Assembly: GCA_028023455.1 (NCBI GenBank)
Contig: JAQFVV010006203.1
Span: 5,734,821 to 5,798,820, forward strand
From: Epiperipatus broadwayi
Taxonomy: Eukaryota; Onychophora; Udeonychophora; Euonychophora; Peripatidae
Direction of reading: 5' to 3'
Length of the DNA: 64,000 bases
The notes beneath the pieces were generated by a model, which saw only the letters and a program-made list of their open reading frames with translations, had not been told where the DNA came from and did no database searches. The translations under genes and the position numbers were made by a program. Positions 34,757-46,059 of the stretch are shown here, in pieces (position 1 is the stretch's first letter; each line of letters begins with the position of its first letter).

Positions 34757-34840
34757 AAAAAAGTTATCCTTTTAGAAAAGGGCAGGAGTTAGATTTGAAA
34801 AAAAGTTATCCTTTTAGAAAAGGGCAGGAGTTAGATTTTG
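34757..34840. repeat. 42-bp tandem duplication
   Basis: Two copies of a unit containing AAGTTATCCTTTTAGAAAAG, just upstream (in gene sense) of the small exon's acceptor. Nearly identical. Confidence 0.9.
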
Positions 34841-37800
34841 TTGTTGATATTGTTGTTTGATAAATTTCTCGTCATTCTACTCCAGACAATTTATTGTAAG
34901 TTTGAAGTCCAGGAAAACAAATGCATTATGCCCAAATTCTTAAATGATGACAAACATAAGTCAGATATGATATGAATAATTTGTATTAGCGCTTACTGCC
35001 CATTGATTTACCTCATGTTTACAATAAATGGCTCTGGAATAGAGTGAAGGGAATTTCTTCTAACAGCTTGTGTAATATGCGAGAAAAAAATCAAGTGTTA
35101 TATTTATGTATTTACAAAAAATATACACTAGGAAATCAACTTTTAGGTTAGTTAATATAATTGGCATATTGACTAAAATTTTAAATAGAAACGAATAAAA
35201 ATTAAAAACATTGCAGAGGCATTGTGGAAAAATTACAATATACAAAGAAATAATAATTAGCAGTAAATTTACCAAAGATATATAAGATGACCCTGTATTA
35301 TAAAAGTAAAAATAGCGCATAAATTGATATAGCTATGACTATAAGATTAATAAAAAAAAATGCTGAAATGCCATATCTTTATCACGATATTGTAGGAAAA
35401 ATATTAACACATACATCTATTGGATCAATGTTGATTAATTATTTTTAAAACATTATACTTTTTATTGATAAATAAAAAGAATAAAAACCTGTCTATACTG
35501 TTCAGACAGCATGAATAATAACAGATATATTGCAAAGATTAAATTTATTTAAACATACTTCTGTTAAAGATGGAGATATATAAAGTGTATTTCATACCTT
35601 CTAAGTATTTATTGTAGAAGACATATTTCGAATCAAAATTAAATGTTAATTTTAGCAATAGCTAGAAAAATCCAGAGAATATGTTGAGGATAAATAAACT
35701 ATATATAAATATGTAAAACAATAGAAGTTATTTATCAATATATACTGTTTAATATTTTATGCAATAGTTGATTTTCATTAGTTCTTGCATTAAATAATAA
35801 CAGTTAATGTAAATAAGGAATTTCTGTTATGTTTTGTGTTTGTATATTTCTTTTAGTTAATTAATTTATTGACTTTTATATATACTGCTAAAAGAGGTAT
35901 CTAATATTTAGCTTATATAATTAATTCACAGTCTATTAAAAAAAATTATTCCAGCATAAGACAATTTAAGATAAATTCATTTATTACTTAACAGTAAGAG
36001 CAAAAAAACTGATTATGTTAATACAAGTATATTTGCTGAAAATCGTTATGAGTTTATTAACAGAGATAAGTTATTTTATAACTTCATAATTGTCAGCAAT
36101 GTGCAATACGGCTTAAGGTAGTTATACATACGAAACAAAATGAAATATTCTATAAAGCAAATAGTGACAACATTCTTGATTTGTCTAAAAGATTTATGTA
36201 AACATGCATTTTTAATGATGATTACGTACTGCTTTATTCAGTGTCAAACTAAATGGATTAACCTACTTTAAATAAAAGTATCATTGTATTATTAGTGTAA
36301 GTTTTATTGCATTTAAATAAAACAAACTTCTCTTTCTGTAGTAAGTATTAACTTTTTATATTCTGATATAATTCTAAATGACTCCTGAACATTAATTTTT
36401 GTAGTGAAGCTCTAAATATAAGATGCCCTGAACAGTTTAGCATAGTGATAAATACTCTTGAGAGTTAAAGATTTCAGAATTGAAATTCAAACTGTCACTT
36501 GTTTATCAAATGTCATATAATTTCTTACAGCAAGTAATGTTTTATATATATATATAAGGATTAGAATATTTTTATAAGAGGTGAGTGGGAAGAAATGGCC
36601 AAATATTACTGTTGTGGTTGTTGCTTAGATATTGTCTCTATTGCCTAACCAACTCAATTCCATTTTAAAAAGACATAAATAAAATTTTAAAAAAAATTGT
36701 AAAATATTAACTCTCACTAATTAAAATCACTTATTGCTCAACTAAAGGCATTCACCGGGTAATCAGAATATTAATACTTTGTTTTATGTAACAGTTTTAA
36801 CAGATTGTTTGAAATATATTTGCAAATAAAAGGATTTTATAATAAGAAGACTTATAGATATAATAAAAGTAAAAAGAAACAGTGGATAAAAAAAAATTAC
36901 TCCCAATTAAAGAAAAGTAAACAATAAAAATGTGTTTGGTAAATTGAATAGAAATATTGTGTCAGTCTGTTGTTTTGCTCAAAGATCACTATATTTTATG
37001 GGCAAATGACTATATGATTAGTTACTTATACAACTTACCAAAATAGCTATGTAGTCAGAATTATGATCTTCCTTTTTTGTTTTGTTACTGAGCTAATTAG
37101 ATGAATTACTTGAAAAAAAAAAAAAAAACATTTTAACCATTCTGGGAATTTACAAAAATTTCAAAGTTTGGCTCCAATTTTAATTCCAGAACATCAATAA
37201 TTATGCTATAAAATTATTTTATTTAATGTTATAAACATATTTATTAAATGATTTATCTGTAATATCTTAAAGAGAATTAATCTACTTTAGTCATTTGGAA
37301 ATCCTTTAGCTGTAAGATTAAATATTTAATTGTTTTTAATATTTATACCTCAGCATTAAGTTAGCAGTAATAATATATAGGATTTTGGTGAGAACCAAGG
37401 GCAAGATTAAATAAATAAAACAATTACAATAATTCTCATCTTGATTGGAATTCTTATTTTGATTAGGATATAGGTTTAAAATTGAAAGGGTATTATAATA
37501 TCCAGAAATAAGAGAATAAGGAAAGGCAAATTACTGATGATGATGATCCAGTATTATGATGATGATTTTGAATTTGATCATATTTTTCTTTTGCATGTTG
37601 AAAATGAAAAAAAAAAAAGAAGAGTACTTTATAAATACAATGAAAATACTGTATTAGAACAAATAATTAAGCTGTCTTAAGATTCATAGATTATTAAAAA
37701 TCTATGCCAATTTTTAATTTGTGTATTAATGAAAATTTTATCTGTATTATTTGGGAAGCCAATCAATGACATAGTTTTGCTGATAAATTGCTAAATTATA

Positions 37801-37900
37801 TTATAAATGCTAAATTATATTATAAATATTGTATTGTATATTGATACATTAACAGCAGTTTTATAATATTACTGAATTTATATTAAAACTTGCAAATCGT
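34841..37900. other. AT-rich sequence, presumed intron
   Basis: No exon recognised. A weak tRNA-like trace (TTTAGCATAGTGATAAATAC, then GAATTGAAATTC) lies at 36,435-36,495; A-runs occur at 37,110-37,127. GAT triplets at 37,535-37,567 may be an old LINE tail. Confidence 0.45.
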
Positions 37901-37904
37901 TTCA

Positions 37905-39720
37905 AAATATTAACAGAATTTGAAAATGATTCAGACTGGATTGAAATCAATAAGAAAATAGTTGATATTCTATTAAAAAAATTTCTACTTAAACAAGTCA
38001 ATGTATAAAGAAAAAAAAGGAATGTGATTTTTTTTTTTTTAATGATCTATTTAAAAAAATTCAATATCTAAAATTTCTATAATGGTAAGAAAAAGAGTTA
38101 ATAATAATATAACAAAAGATAATTATGAATTGATAAGAAAAGCTATAAAAGATAATCAAAATTCCGAAACAGAAAAATAGTATCTTGATATTGGAAAGAA
38201 ACTTATTTCTGCAATAAGAAAAAAAGATGGAATTATTATTAAAAAGAGAAATGGCATCATGAAATGTGTGGAAAAATTCTATGAAGAATTACATAGTAAT
38301 GAAAAATAACAAAACAAAGTATCCTCTTCAATTACTGCATATTCTGAATTGCCAAGTATTTTAAATAAAGAAGTGGTTCATGCAATTGAATGTATGAAGG
38401 CAGAAAAAGCTCCAGGAAATGATGGAATTATTATTGATATTACAAAAGAAGCAGATGCAAAAACAGAAAAAGTGTTGGCAAAGTTATAATCCTAATGTCT
38501 AAATGATAAAGATATATCAGATGATTGAAGGAATGCAGTTTGTTATTAATATTTAAGAAAGAGAAATATAAAAAATAACAGACCTATTAGTCTTCTATCT
38601 GTTCTATACAAAATCTTTACTAAGATAATTACAATTTAACTGCAGTAAATTTTGGATTCTAACCAACCAAAGAATTTAAAAAGTGATTTTAGCACACTGG
38701 ATCACATCTAAATATTGAGAGCAGTTATAAAAAGAACCATTGAATATAAGTTATTATGTTATGGATTTCTAGATTATGAAAAGATATTTGATTTTATAAG
38801 TATTTCCATAATGATTAAAGTTTTGGATCATGAAAGTCTTGGGATATTATCATATTCTAAAAAATATTTATCAAAATGCAATAGTAGTGATTATATTACA
38901 TGATGATTCTAGAAAGATTATAAGTGAGAAGGATGTATGATAGGAAGATTCAATATCTACAAAACTTTTTACATCAGTATTTTATGAATTAAAATGGGGA
39001 GGAAATAAAAATATATTGCCTATTTGAGTGATCTAGATTTAGCACATGATAAGTACTGTTCTATAGATTTTCTTAGAAGAAAAAAATAAAAGATTGATAT
39101 TATGAATTAGAAAAAGTTATCAAATGCAAATATTTTAGATTATTAATATAGATAAAAGCATAATGTATGAAATTAATCATAGAATTAAAGTTGAAAAAAA
39201 TGTTTTTGGTTGAAATAACTCAGTAATACTTAATCAAATTATTAATATAGATGAAAACATAATGAATGAAAGTAATCATAGAATTAAAGTTGGATAAAAT
39301 GTTTTTGGTACAAATAACTCAGTAATAAAAGGAAATAGGTCTTTGAATTTGGAAAGGTTTTTAATATACATGGTTTATCAGTACTTACTTATGAAATGGG
39401 ATTGAACATTTAACAAAACAGCAACTCAGAGCCTTCAACCCATTCAATGAACATTGAATACTTGTATGTCAGTAATAACAAAAAGAACTTGAAAAATAAA
39501 TGCAAAGATGAGAGAACAAATAGATATCACTAACATCATTGAAAGAATACAGAGCCTAAAATGGAACTGATCTGGATATGTTATTAAAAGAGATGAAAAT
39601 AGAATGTCAATTGAAATTTTAAATTGGATCCCAAGAAATTGTAAAAGACTTAGACAGAGACCAAATGTGAAATGGATGAATAAAATAAAGAAGTTTGTGG
39701 TGTAATCTATGCAGACAAAT
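37905..39720 (+). mobile_element. RTE LINE family A, copy 2, decayed
   Basis: A plus-strand remnant of an RTE endonuclease-reverse transcriptase. The linker gives FENDSDWIEINKKIVDILLK near 37,918. RT blocks include FYEELHSNEK (about 38,277), KAEKAPGNDGIIIDI (about 38,400-38,445), NNRPISLLSVLYKIFTKII (about 38,575-38,632) and CYGFLDYEKIFDFI, where the first catalytic region has D at the DYEK position. The C-terminal end has RIQSLKWN near 39,545 and MSIEILNWIPRNCKR at 39,605-39,650. Stops and frameshifts throughout. A 99-bp tandem duplication at 39,140-39,337 splits the thumb region. Confidence 0.9.
39140..39337 (+). repeat. 99-bp tandem duplication in LINE A copy 2
   Basis: TATTAATATAGAT...AATCATAGAATTAAAGTTG is present at 39,140 and again at 39,239 with a few substitutions. 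Confidence 0.85.
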
Positions 39721-39944
39721 TAGAAATATTATATATATATATATATATATATTTCATGCTATATTGCATCACATATCTTTGAATGTCTAAATATGACTAT
39801 AATTCAGTGTAAAATAATTAAAATTATTTTCCCAAAAGTAATTATTGGATAATGTTTACAAGTAAGTACTTATACATAGTGCTGAAAAAAAAAATCTACT
39901 GTTGACTGAAAATAAATTCTGTGATTCACTTTGAAATCTTAAAG

Positions 39945-40095
39945 AAACCAAGGACAGCAAACTCATAATGCCTCCCACCCCACGTTCTTGTCATTGGAGT
40001 CGCATACCTAGGTCTGCATAATAAATCTATTTTTATTTTTAATTTTAAGATCAAAAAACACCATGATCTTTATTCTCAGTTGCATAATAGTTCTT
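39945..40095. repeat. Interspersed repeat, second copy of the 9.1-kb repeat
   Basis: CCACGTTCTTGTCATTGGAG and AAGATCAAAAAACACCATG match 9,100-9,260 in order. It lies about 230 bp downstream of LINE A copy 2. Confidence 0.7.
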
Positions 40096-40194
40096 AACTA
40101 AAATATCAATTAAGTTTCCTCAAAGGTATGATAAATGTGAGTGTTTTTTTTAAATACATATTTACAATCATGAAAAGCAATCTAAATTATGGCT

Positions 40195-40400
40195 CTTATT
40201 CCAAGAAGGTTGTAAAGTCACCAGCAAAGATGTAATATTGCCAGCCAATGCAGTGATTGGGGGCTGAATGTGAAAGGATGCTATAAGGTCAACCGAGAAG
40301 ATGTAATATCACCAGCCAAAGAAGTAGTTGATGGTCAAAGGTGAAGAGTGCTATGAACACCTTGATTGTGAATCCAGCTGCCATTCTATTATGACTTTTT
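40195..40400. repeat. Imperfect tandem repeat of unknown origin
   Basis: AAGATGTAATATTGCCAGCC (40,228) and AAGATGTAATATCACCAGCC (40,299) head two units of about 71 bp. The following GTGAATCCAGCTGCCATTCT resembles a segment of the gag-only element's LTR, so this may be a decayed LTR fragment. Confidence 0.5.
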
Positions 40401-40730
40401 ATTTAGGAACTTACAACTGCAGATCACTTTCATATGAAGTAAGATTTCATAAATTGGAAAAAAAAACTATCTAATATTAAATGGAGAAAAGCAGAAGAAA
40501 CAATTGATTTAAAAAATGGATATGTACTTTACTACAAAAGCACAAATATTGGAAATACAAATGGAATGGGTTTCCTATAAATAAAAAATGGAAGAACAAT
40601 GTTTAAACAAGTTCTTATTGTGATGAAGAAGTACAGCATTTTTATATAGATGTTCCAAGTGCTTTTGATCACTCCCTAAAAATATTTTAAAACTATTAAA
40701 GGAGACTTTAATGCCAAGGATAAGAGTGTT

Positions 40731-40838
40731 ATAATATAATATTAAATCATCCATGCACTTTACCACTGTTTCACGATGCTTTAATTAAAGCAATGTGAAA
40801 CAATGATAAAGTGCATAGATGATTTAATATTATATTAT
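40731..40838. repeat. 108-bp near-perfect palindrome
   Basis: Arms of 54 nt with about five mismatches meet at TTTAATTAAA (centre about 40,784). The left arm reads ATAATATAATATTAAATCAT and continues CCATGCACTTTACC. It directly precedes LINE A copy 3. Confidence 0.9.
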
Positions 40839-40879
40839 ATATCTTTGGCAATGCAATAAAAAAGATTAGTTATTATACT

Positions 40880-42870
40880 TCTTGATAAGCGTGTTGTGAG
40901 TAAAATTGCTTACAGTTATCAAGTCTTCAGAAGGAAAAAAAATTATGTATCTGTTTTGAGAAAAATACTAAATAGAATGGATAAGGAAACATCCAAATGA
41001 AGATACAGCACAATTTGATTATAGCTTGACTAACAAAAAATGTGAATTAAGATTGTGGTGTTCTTAATAGATTCAACACAGGAAGTAACCATCATTAGTG
41101 AGATGTAAGGTAGATGTTAATGCAAAAATAAAAGAGATAAAAACAATAAACAGTTGACATTCCTAATCTTCAGAAGGATTCTAATGAATTTATATCACAA
41201 ATCATTTTAAAATAAAAGTATTTTAAGATGATTCAGATGTGACTATAATCAAGAAGAAAATAACTGATAATCTATTAAGAACTTCAAAAAAGATAGCTGT
41301 ATAAAAAAGCAACAGTTTATAACCCAAGAATACATGAATGAAAAAAGGATTATGAAATTTTTTTAAAATGATCCATTAAGTAGAATTGAATATTTAAGAA
41401 TTCTGTAAAATGATATGAAAAAAATTAATGATATAAGAAAATATAATTGTGAATTGGCAAGGAAAGTTATAGAACAAAATAAAAGTCTCAAAAGTGTAAA
41501 ATAACATTGAGCTATTGGAATGAAAGTTGTTTCAGCAATAAAAAGAAATGGTTGGAAGAGTTCTATAAAGAATTATATAACAATAAAAAACAAGCAAACA
41601 AAGAAGCCTTTACAGTTGTTACATCTTTTAAATTGCCCAGCATTTTAAATGAAGTAAGACATGCAATTAAATTTATAAAGAAAAAAGCTCTATAAAATAA
41701 CCGAATTATTATTATTTTAAAAAGCAGATGAAGAGGTAGAAAAAATAGTTGGCATAGTTATATATCAAATTTCCTAAATAATAGATATACTAAATGATTG
41801 GGAAAATGCAGTAGTAATATTGATATTTAAAATAGGTGATAAAGAAGATGTAAGAATTTACAAACCTTTCAGCCTTCTGGCTGTTCTATTCAAAATCTAT
41901 ACCAAGATAATTACAGATCCAACCTTGAATTCAAACTAACCAAAAGAAGAAGCTGAATTTAAGTGTTTCTAATAAAGTGAACCATTTCCAAGTATTTAGA
42001 GAAATTATAGAATGAATAAATGAATATGAATTGCTATTATGCCTTAAATTCATAGATTATATAAAGACATTTGATTCTTCAAGTATTTCTACAATTATTA
42101 AAGCATTGGGAAAAGATATGGATCTGAAATATTGTCATATTCTAAATAATATTTATCAAAATGCAACAGCAGTAATTATATTGCATAATCATACTAAGTA
42201 GATGATCTTTATAAAGAATTATTCACTTCTCTATAAACTTTTTACAGCATTTTTACAAGAAATGTTTTGTAAATTAAAATGTTGGAAGCCAAAGAAATAG
42301 AAGTAAATAGACAATATTTAAATTACCTACATTTTGCAGATGATGTTGATTATACAAATAATGTTTCAGAGTTTCTGAAAATGTTGCAAGAGTTGTCAGA
42401 TAAAAGACTAAAGATATGTTAAAAAGGCTAATATGTTCAATGGATTTTCTCAAAAGGAAATAAAAATTGATAATCATAAATTAGAAGCTAACAACCACAA
42501 ATATTTAGAATAGATTATTAAAGTAGATGGAAATATAGATGAAATTAATCACTGAATTAAGGTGGAGAACTTTTATTTTATGTGTTTTTGAAAATGAAGA
42601 ATAGCTGTGTTTTACCAATTCTTACTTATGGATCTGAAACTTGGACACTTAAAATATGAATAATAGAGAGACTGGGAGATGTAAGTTAATACTAACAAGA
42701 AGAGACTGAAATAAACATACATAGATAAGAGAATAAACAAATATCATGACAATGAAATATTGCTAGAAGAGATCATAAATGGAGAGTTGAAAATTTTAAT
42801 TTTGATTCCAAAAGATTATAAAAGACTTTAAAAAAGATATATGTGAGAAGGACAGATGAAATAAGAGAGT
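40880..42870 (+). mobile_element. RTE LINE family A, copy 3, with endonuclease end
   Basis: This is the longest family-A copy. The endonuclease C-terminus is readable: PNEDTAQFDYSLTNKKCELR (about 40,996-41,055), equivalent to the 'D.DYILT..' motif, then LVRCKVDVNAKIKEIKTIN (about 41,102-41,155), equivalent to 'SDHRLV..K'. The RT region has FYKELYNNKKQ (41,560), blocks like YKPFSLLAVLFKIYTKIIT near 41,860-41,915, FIDYIKTFD near 42,050, and FADDVDY with the catalytic FADD kept at about 42,330-42,350. The C-terminus has LPILTYGSETWTLK at about 42,613-42,655. Many stops. It ends against the LTR of gag-only copy 2. Confidence 0.9.
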
Positions 42871-42899
42871 TTACTGGTTAGAAATAAAAAAAAAACATG

Positions 42900-43411
42900 A
42901 TTAAATTTAAAGGGTTAATATAAACAAATATAAAATCCGTATTTTCATTATATTCACTGTTATACCTCCATCTGCTGCTGTCAGTGAGGTACAGCTATTA
43001 ATTTGCATGCAACTATAGAAAGAAGAGACTTGGTGTGTCTTTATAAAGTTATCACTTCCAGCTATACCATGTCAGCTTGCTCATGTGATAGCTTGCCTCA
43101 TGTCTGGTTTATGTTAAGCAGCTTCTACTTCTAATGTAAACTTACCTCACTGCTCAGTCATAATGGAAGTATATACTACTGTTCAGTTTTGACAGGACCT
43201 AATCTCCAAATGGAATGACTATTTATAGCAGATCCCCATCCATGATGATAGCAGATTCAGTGAACATTATTGTCTATTGCCCATTCTTGCCACTGGATAT
43301 AAAGTTATTTATTTGTATATACAATGGTCCTTTGCAATGAATGCTAAATCCAATCAAGATACAATAGAATGTGAACTAGTTCATTATTTGAATGCAAGGT
43401 GGGATATAACA
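42900..43411 (-). repeat. 3' LTR of copy 2 (end truncated)
   Basis: Starts TGTTATATCCC on the minus strand at 43,411 and aligns with the 45.5-46.0 kb and 27.1-27.65 kb LTRs, including the TATA box at 43,219-43,227. The expected ...CACAACA terminus is not visible; similarity fades near 42,900. Confidence 0.75.
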
Positions 43412-43421
43412 TTCCCTCCCC
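43412..43421 (-). promoter_or_regulatory. Polypurine tract of copy 2
   Basis: GGGGAGGGAA on the minus strand, directly before the LTR start TGTTATA. Confidence 0.75.
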
Positions 43422-43479
43422 TGTATAGCCCTAGAGATTTAGAGATTTTGGTGAACATCTTTATTACTTTCCAACTTCA

Positions 43480-43770
43480 TCAGCAAATGTGTCATTTGTA
43501 AATCTGGAAACTTTTAATTTTATAGATTCATTAATGCTGACTGGTGACTTATTACTCTTAGGTGGTGACTCTTCACTGATAATCACTCTTCATTGATGGC
43601 TGGTGATGCGTAATTCAACCTTAGTCATTTTCTGTAGCTATAATGTTACTGTCCATCAGCTATTTGAACCACCATTGTTTGTGATCCTTTAAATTTGATC
43701 AATTTCTGAAAATCCATCTGGTGGTCCATTTGAACATACAACATAGGACTTGAGCATGTATTCATTTTTT
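43480..43770 (-). pseudogene. Integrase C-terminal remnant of copy 2
   Basis: The minus strand reads SSPMLYVQ (about 43,740-43,763), QIADGQ (43,660) and LRLNYASPA (about 43,595-43,622). These correspond one for one to the VLCCMLK...DQLRLNYGSLD region of copy 1. It keeps the end of the '.RHVDQLR' motif. No tandem expansion of the 158-bp unit is seen here. Confidence 0.65.
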
Positions 43771-43879
43771 TGCATTTTTATTTTCACAACTCATTTTAAG
43801 GTTCAACAACTACTTTTGGGTTGACCCTTTTTGAATTTATTTTCATGAGCTGGTTCGCTTTAGTCACTGCAAAGCCTAA

Positions 43880-44120
43880 GTGATTGAATTGGTTCACAGT
43901 CTAATAAATTTCTCTGTTTAACCAGAAGACACAACAGAGGCAGATATATAGTTTTATTAGGCATAGTAGTTTTAACTTTTGTTTGATCTAAGAGTACTAT
44001 TTGATTTCCTTGATAGTCAGTGATTGTTTTGCTGATAGGATGCAGCTGGTGTTTATTTTTCTTATTACTTTATAGCCTATGGCTTTTTGACACAACGAAC
44101 ACTGCAAACCCAGTGTCCAA
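43880..44120 (-). pseudogene. Protease remnant of copy 2
   Basis: ELDTGFAVFVVSKSH at about 44,085-44,130 (in two frames) matches the Gypsy retropepsin active-site motif and retains DTG. The domain end NLLDCEPIQSL at about 43,880-43,915 corresponds to the LLGR-type motif. About 120 nt further on the integrase C-terminus begins. Confidence 0.65.
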
Positions 44121-44279
44121 TTCTATTAATAATAATTTTGTGTTTAAACACCGAATCTATGCCTTTGATACTATTTATATAAATTTTTATGTAGTTTGAT
44201 ATTAAAATGCCTTTCTGGCTTTTTGGAATGGACTCTTCTTTTCTGGCCATTAGTAACTTGTTTTTTTTTTTTTTAAACA

Positions 44280-45075
44280 AGCAGCTTTTGTGTCACTGAT
44301 ATGCTTGCCATAGCTAATGCACTGTGTACCAGTGTAGATATTCACTGTATGCATGTTTTGATTCACTGCATCTATAACAATATTTTTACTCATTGTTGCT
44401 GATTTATTTGTTCAAATTTTTTTTTAGTCAGCTGGATAATTCTGTGACCCAGTTTTCTAATCAACGATTTAAATGCTGTCATCCATTTTCTGCAATGGAC
44501 TTAATTCACTGTTGATTCCACCAGGGCATCTTGAGAGATAGCTGAATCAAAGGTGATATCAGAGTCCATTAAGACCTTAATTTCATTTCACAAATGAAAT
44601 GATCTCTCAGTGTTTCGTTGAGGAAAGATTAGCTTCCTGATTTTTAACAGCAAAATCTCTTGCTTTGTCTCCTTCCTTTTGGATACAGAGATTGAAATGA
44701 TATCTTTGCATTACCACTAAGAGTTTTATGCAGGAAAGGTTTATCAATAAAAACAACTATCTTTCAAAATCAAGATCAACTAAAAGCATGGTGGCTGTCT
44801 GTGCTTGAAATGATATCCCTGCATTACCATTAAAGGTTTTGGGCAGAAAAAGTTTATCAGTAAAAACAGCACTCTTTCACAATCAAGATCAACTAGAAGC
44901 ATTGAGGCTGTCTGTACTTCATGTTCAAGATCTGATGAACAAGATCAGTGTTGCTGATTTTAAGTCAGTCTTTTTGATTTGATTAGCCTACATAAAGAAC
45001 TCATCTCTTGTAAATTGGCCAATTTTCGAATAGGCTAGATGAAATTCTTCTAACAGGCCAATTTTAGCCATTTTG
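44280..45075 (-). pseudogene. Gag remnant of copy 2
   Basis: The minus strand begins AKIGLLEEFHLAYSKIGQFT at about 45,070, matching the Gag start of copy 1. The zinc knuckle position gives CSESKHAYSE near 44,360. KSQKGILISNYIK, in the conserved post-knuckle block, continues at about 44,190-44,225. A 115-bp tandem duplication at 44,692-44,920 disrupts the capsid region. Not functional. Confidence 0.75.
44692..44920. repeat. 115-bp tandem duplication in gag of copy 2
   Basis: TTGAAATGATATCTTTGCAT...GGTGGCTGTCTGTGC is followed by a second copy, TTGAAATGATATCCCTGCAT...TGAGGCTGTCTGTAC. Confidence 0.85.
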
Positions 45076-45396
45076 ATTTTTTTTTTCTCTTACTGACATG
45101 AAAAAAAAATTGACATTTCTTAATTAGTGAGTAATCACTCACTATTGGTTTTGTGTGTGTGTGTGTGTTGTTTGTTTATATTGGTGTTAATAATATTAGC
45201 TGTCAATTTGTTAATTTTGCAAATCAAAACAACCCATGTTTGATTTTAAAGTTTTTATTATTGATGTGCTAATAATGTTAGCATTAGTTGTCAATATTTT
45301 GAGCTTAATGACAAAGATCTAATGATGCATGAGAGCAAGATATTGTCATTTTAAACTTCTTTCCAATTGTAGGGGAAAATTTTTTATTATTTTGCG

Positions 45397-45406
45397 AACT
45401 GCACCA
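45397..45406 (-). promoter_or_regulatory. Primer binding site of copy 2
   Basis: TGGTGCAGTT on the minus strand, 4 nt after the LTR terminus AACACAACA. Confidence 0.75.
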
Positions 45407-45410
45407 AATC

Positions 45411-46059
45411 TGTTGTGTTTATGTGTGATTACAATATAAACACAATTGCATAAAATACATTCTAAATATTTACTAACATAATAAATATACAACTGCATAT
45501 TTACAATATATACACTATTATACCATTGCCCGATACCATTGTCTAGGTATAGATTCTAGTTGCTGTGCAACTTTGAAAGGACTTCAGGTACATTTATAAG
45601 TTTACCTACCACCTCTGGTTTTACCATGACAGACTGTGTCATGATTAGGTACAATAACACTTCCAACTGCACTCTGACAGTTTGCCTCACGTCTGATTTT
45701 AAGTTCTAACAGCTTTCAGTCCTGAACATGAACTTGCCTCACTACATTATAGTGGACAACTACCACTGCTCTGCTTTGACATTTATTATCTGACATTATC
45801 TCTAAATGGATTGACTATTTATGGCCTCTCCATCCATGATAAGAACTACAGAATTCAGTGAACATCATTATCTATTGGCCCCTACTGATCTGTGGCAATG
45901 AATGCTCAATTCGATCAAAGCATTAGTGGCCTAGTGATAAGCATAGCTGCTTTCTAAGCAGCCGACCTGGATTCGCTTTCGGTCAACGCTTTGACATAAA
46001 TATATAAAAATAAAAAAATCTGGAGTGTTCTATTATTTGAAAGCAAGGTGAGATATACC
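45411..46059 (-). repeat. 5' LTR of copy 2, with SINE insertion
   Basis: Ends AAACACAACA at 45,411 and starts near 46,059 (TGGTATATCTCACC, the first base pair slightly changed from TGTTATA). Length is 649 bp, of which about 100 bp is an inserted SINE at 45,920-46,018. Confidence 0.8.
45920..46018 (+). mobile_element. tRNA-Arg(UCU)-like SINE
   Basis: About 72 nt of tRNA-like sequence is followed by an A-rich tail. Box A is TGGCCTAGTGATAAG, the anticodon arm GCTGC-TTTCTAA-GCAGC pairs perfectly (anticodon TCT), and box B is the decayed GATTCGCTTTC with CCGACCTGG before it. It interrupts the LTR between GATCAA and CTGGAGTGTTC; the sister LTR at about 43,361-43,380 shows the uninterrupted sequence. 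Not a working tRNA, since the acceptor stem fails and there is a tail. No clear target duplication. Confidence 0.75.

Larger units (their letters stand above)
42900..46059 (-). mobile_element. Gag-only Gypsy-type element, copy 2
   Basis: Minus strand: 5' LTR 45,411-46,059, primer site 45,397-45,406, gag, protease, integrase C-terminus, polypurine tract, 3' LTR about 42,900-43,411. The internal region is 1,999 bp and lacks RT, RNase H and most of integrase, exactly as in copy 1. The 5' LTR contains a SINE insertion. The 3' LTR seems truncated at its far end beside LINE A copy 3. Confidence 0.85.

Noticed and set aside
45920-46000. Functional tRNA-Arg gene
   Set aside because: Anticodon arm is good but the acceptor stem does not pair, box B is decayed and an A-rich tail follows; a SINE fits better.
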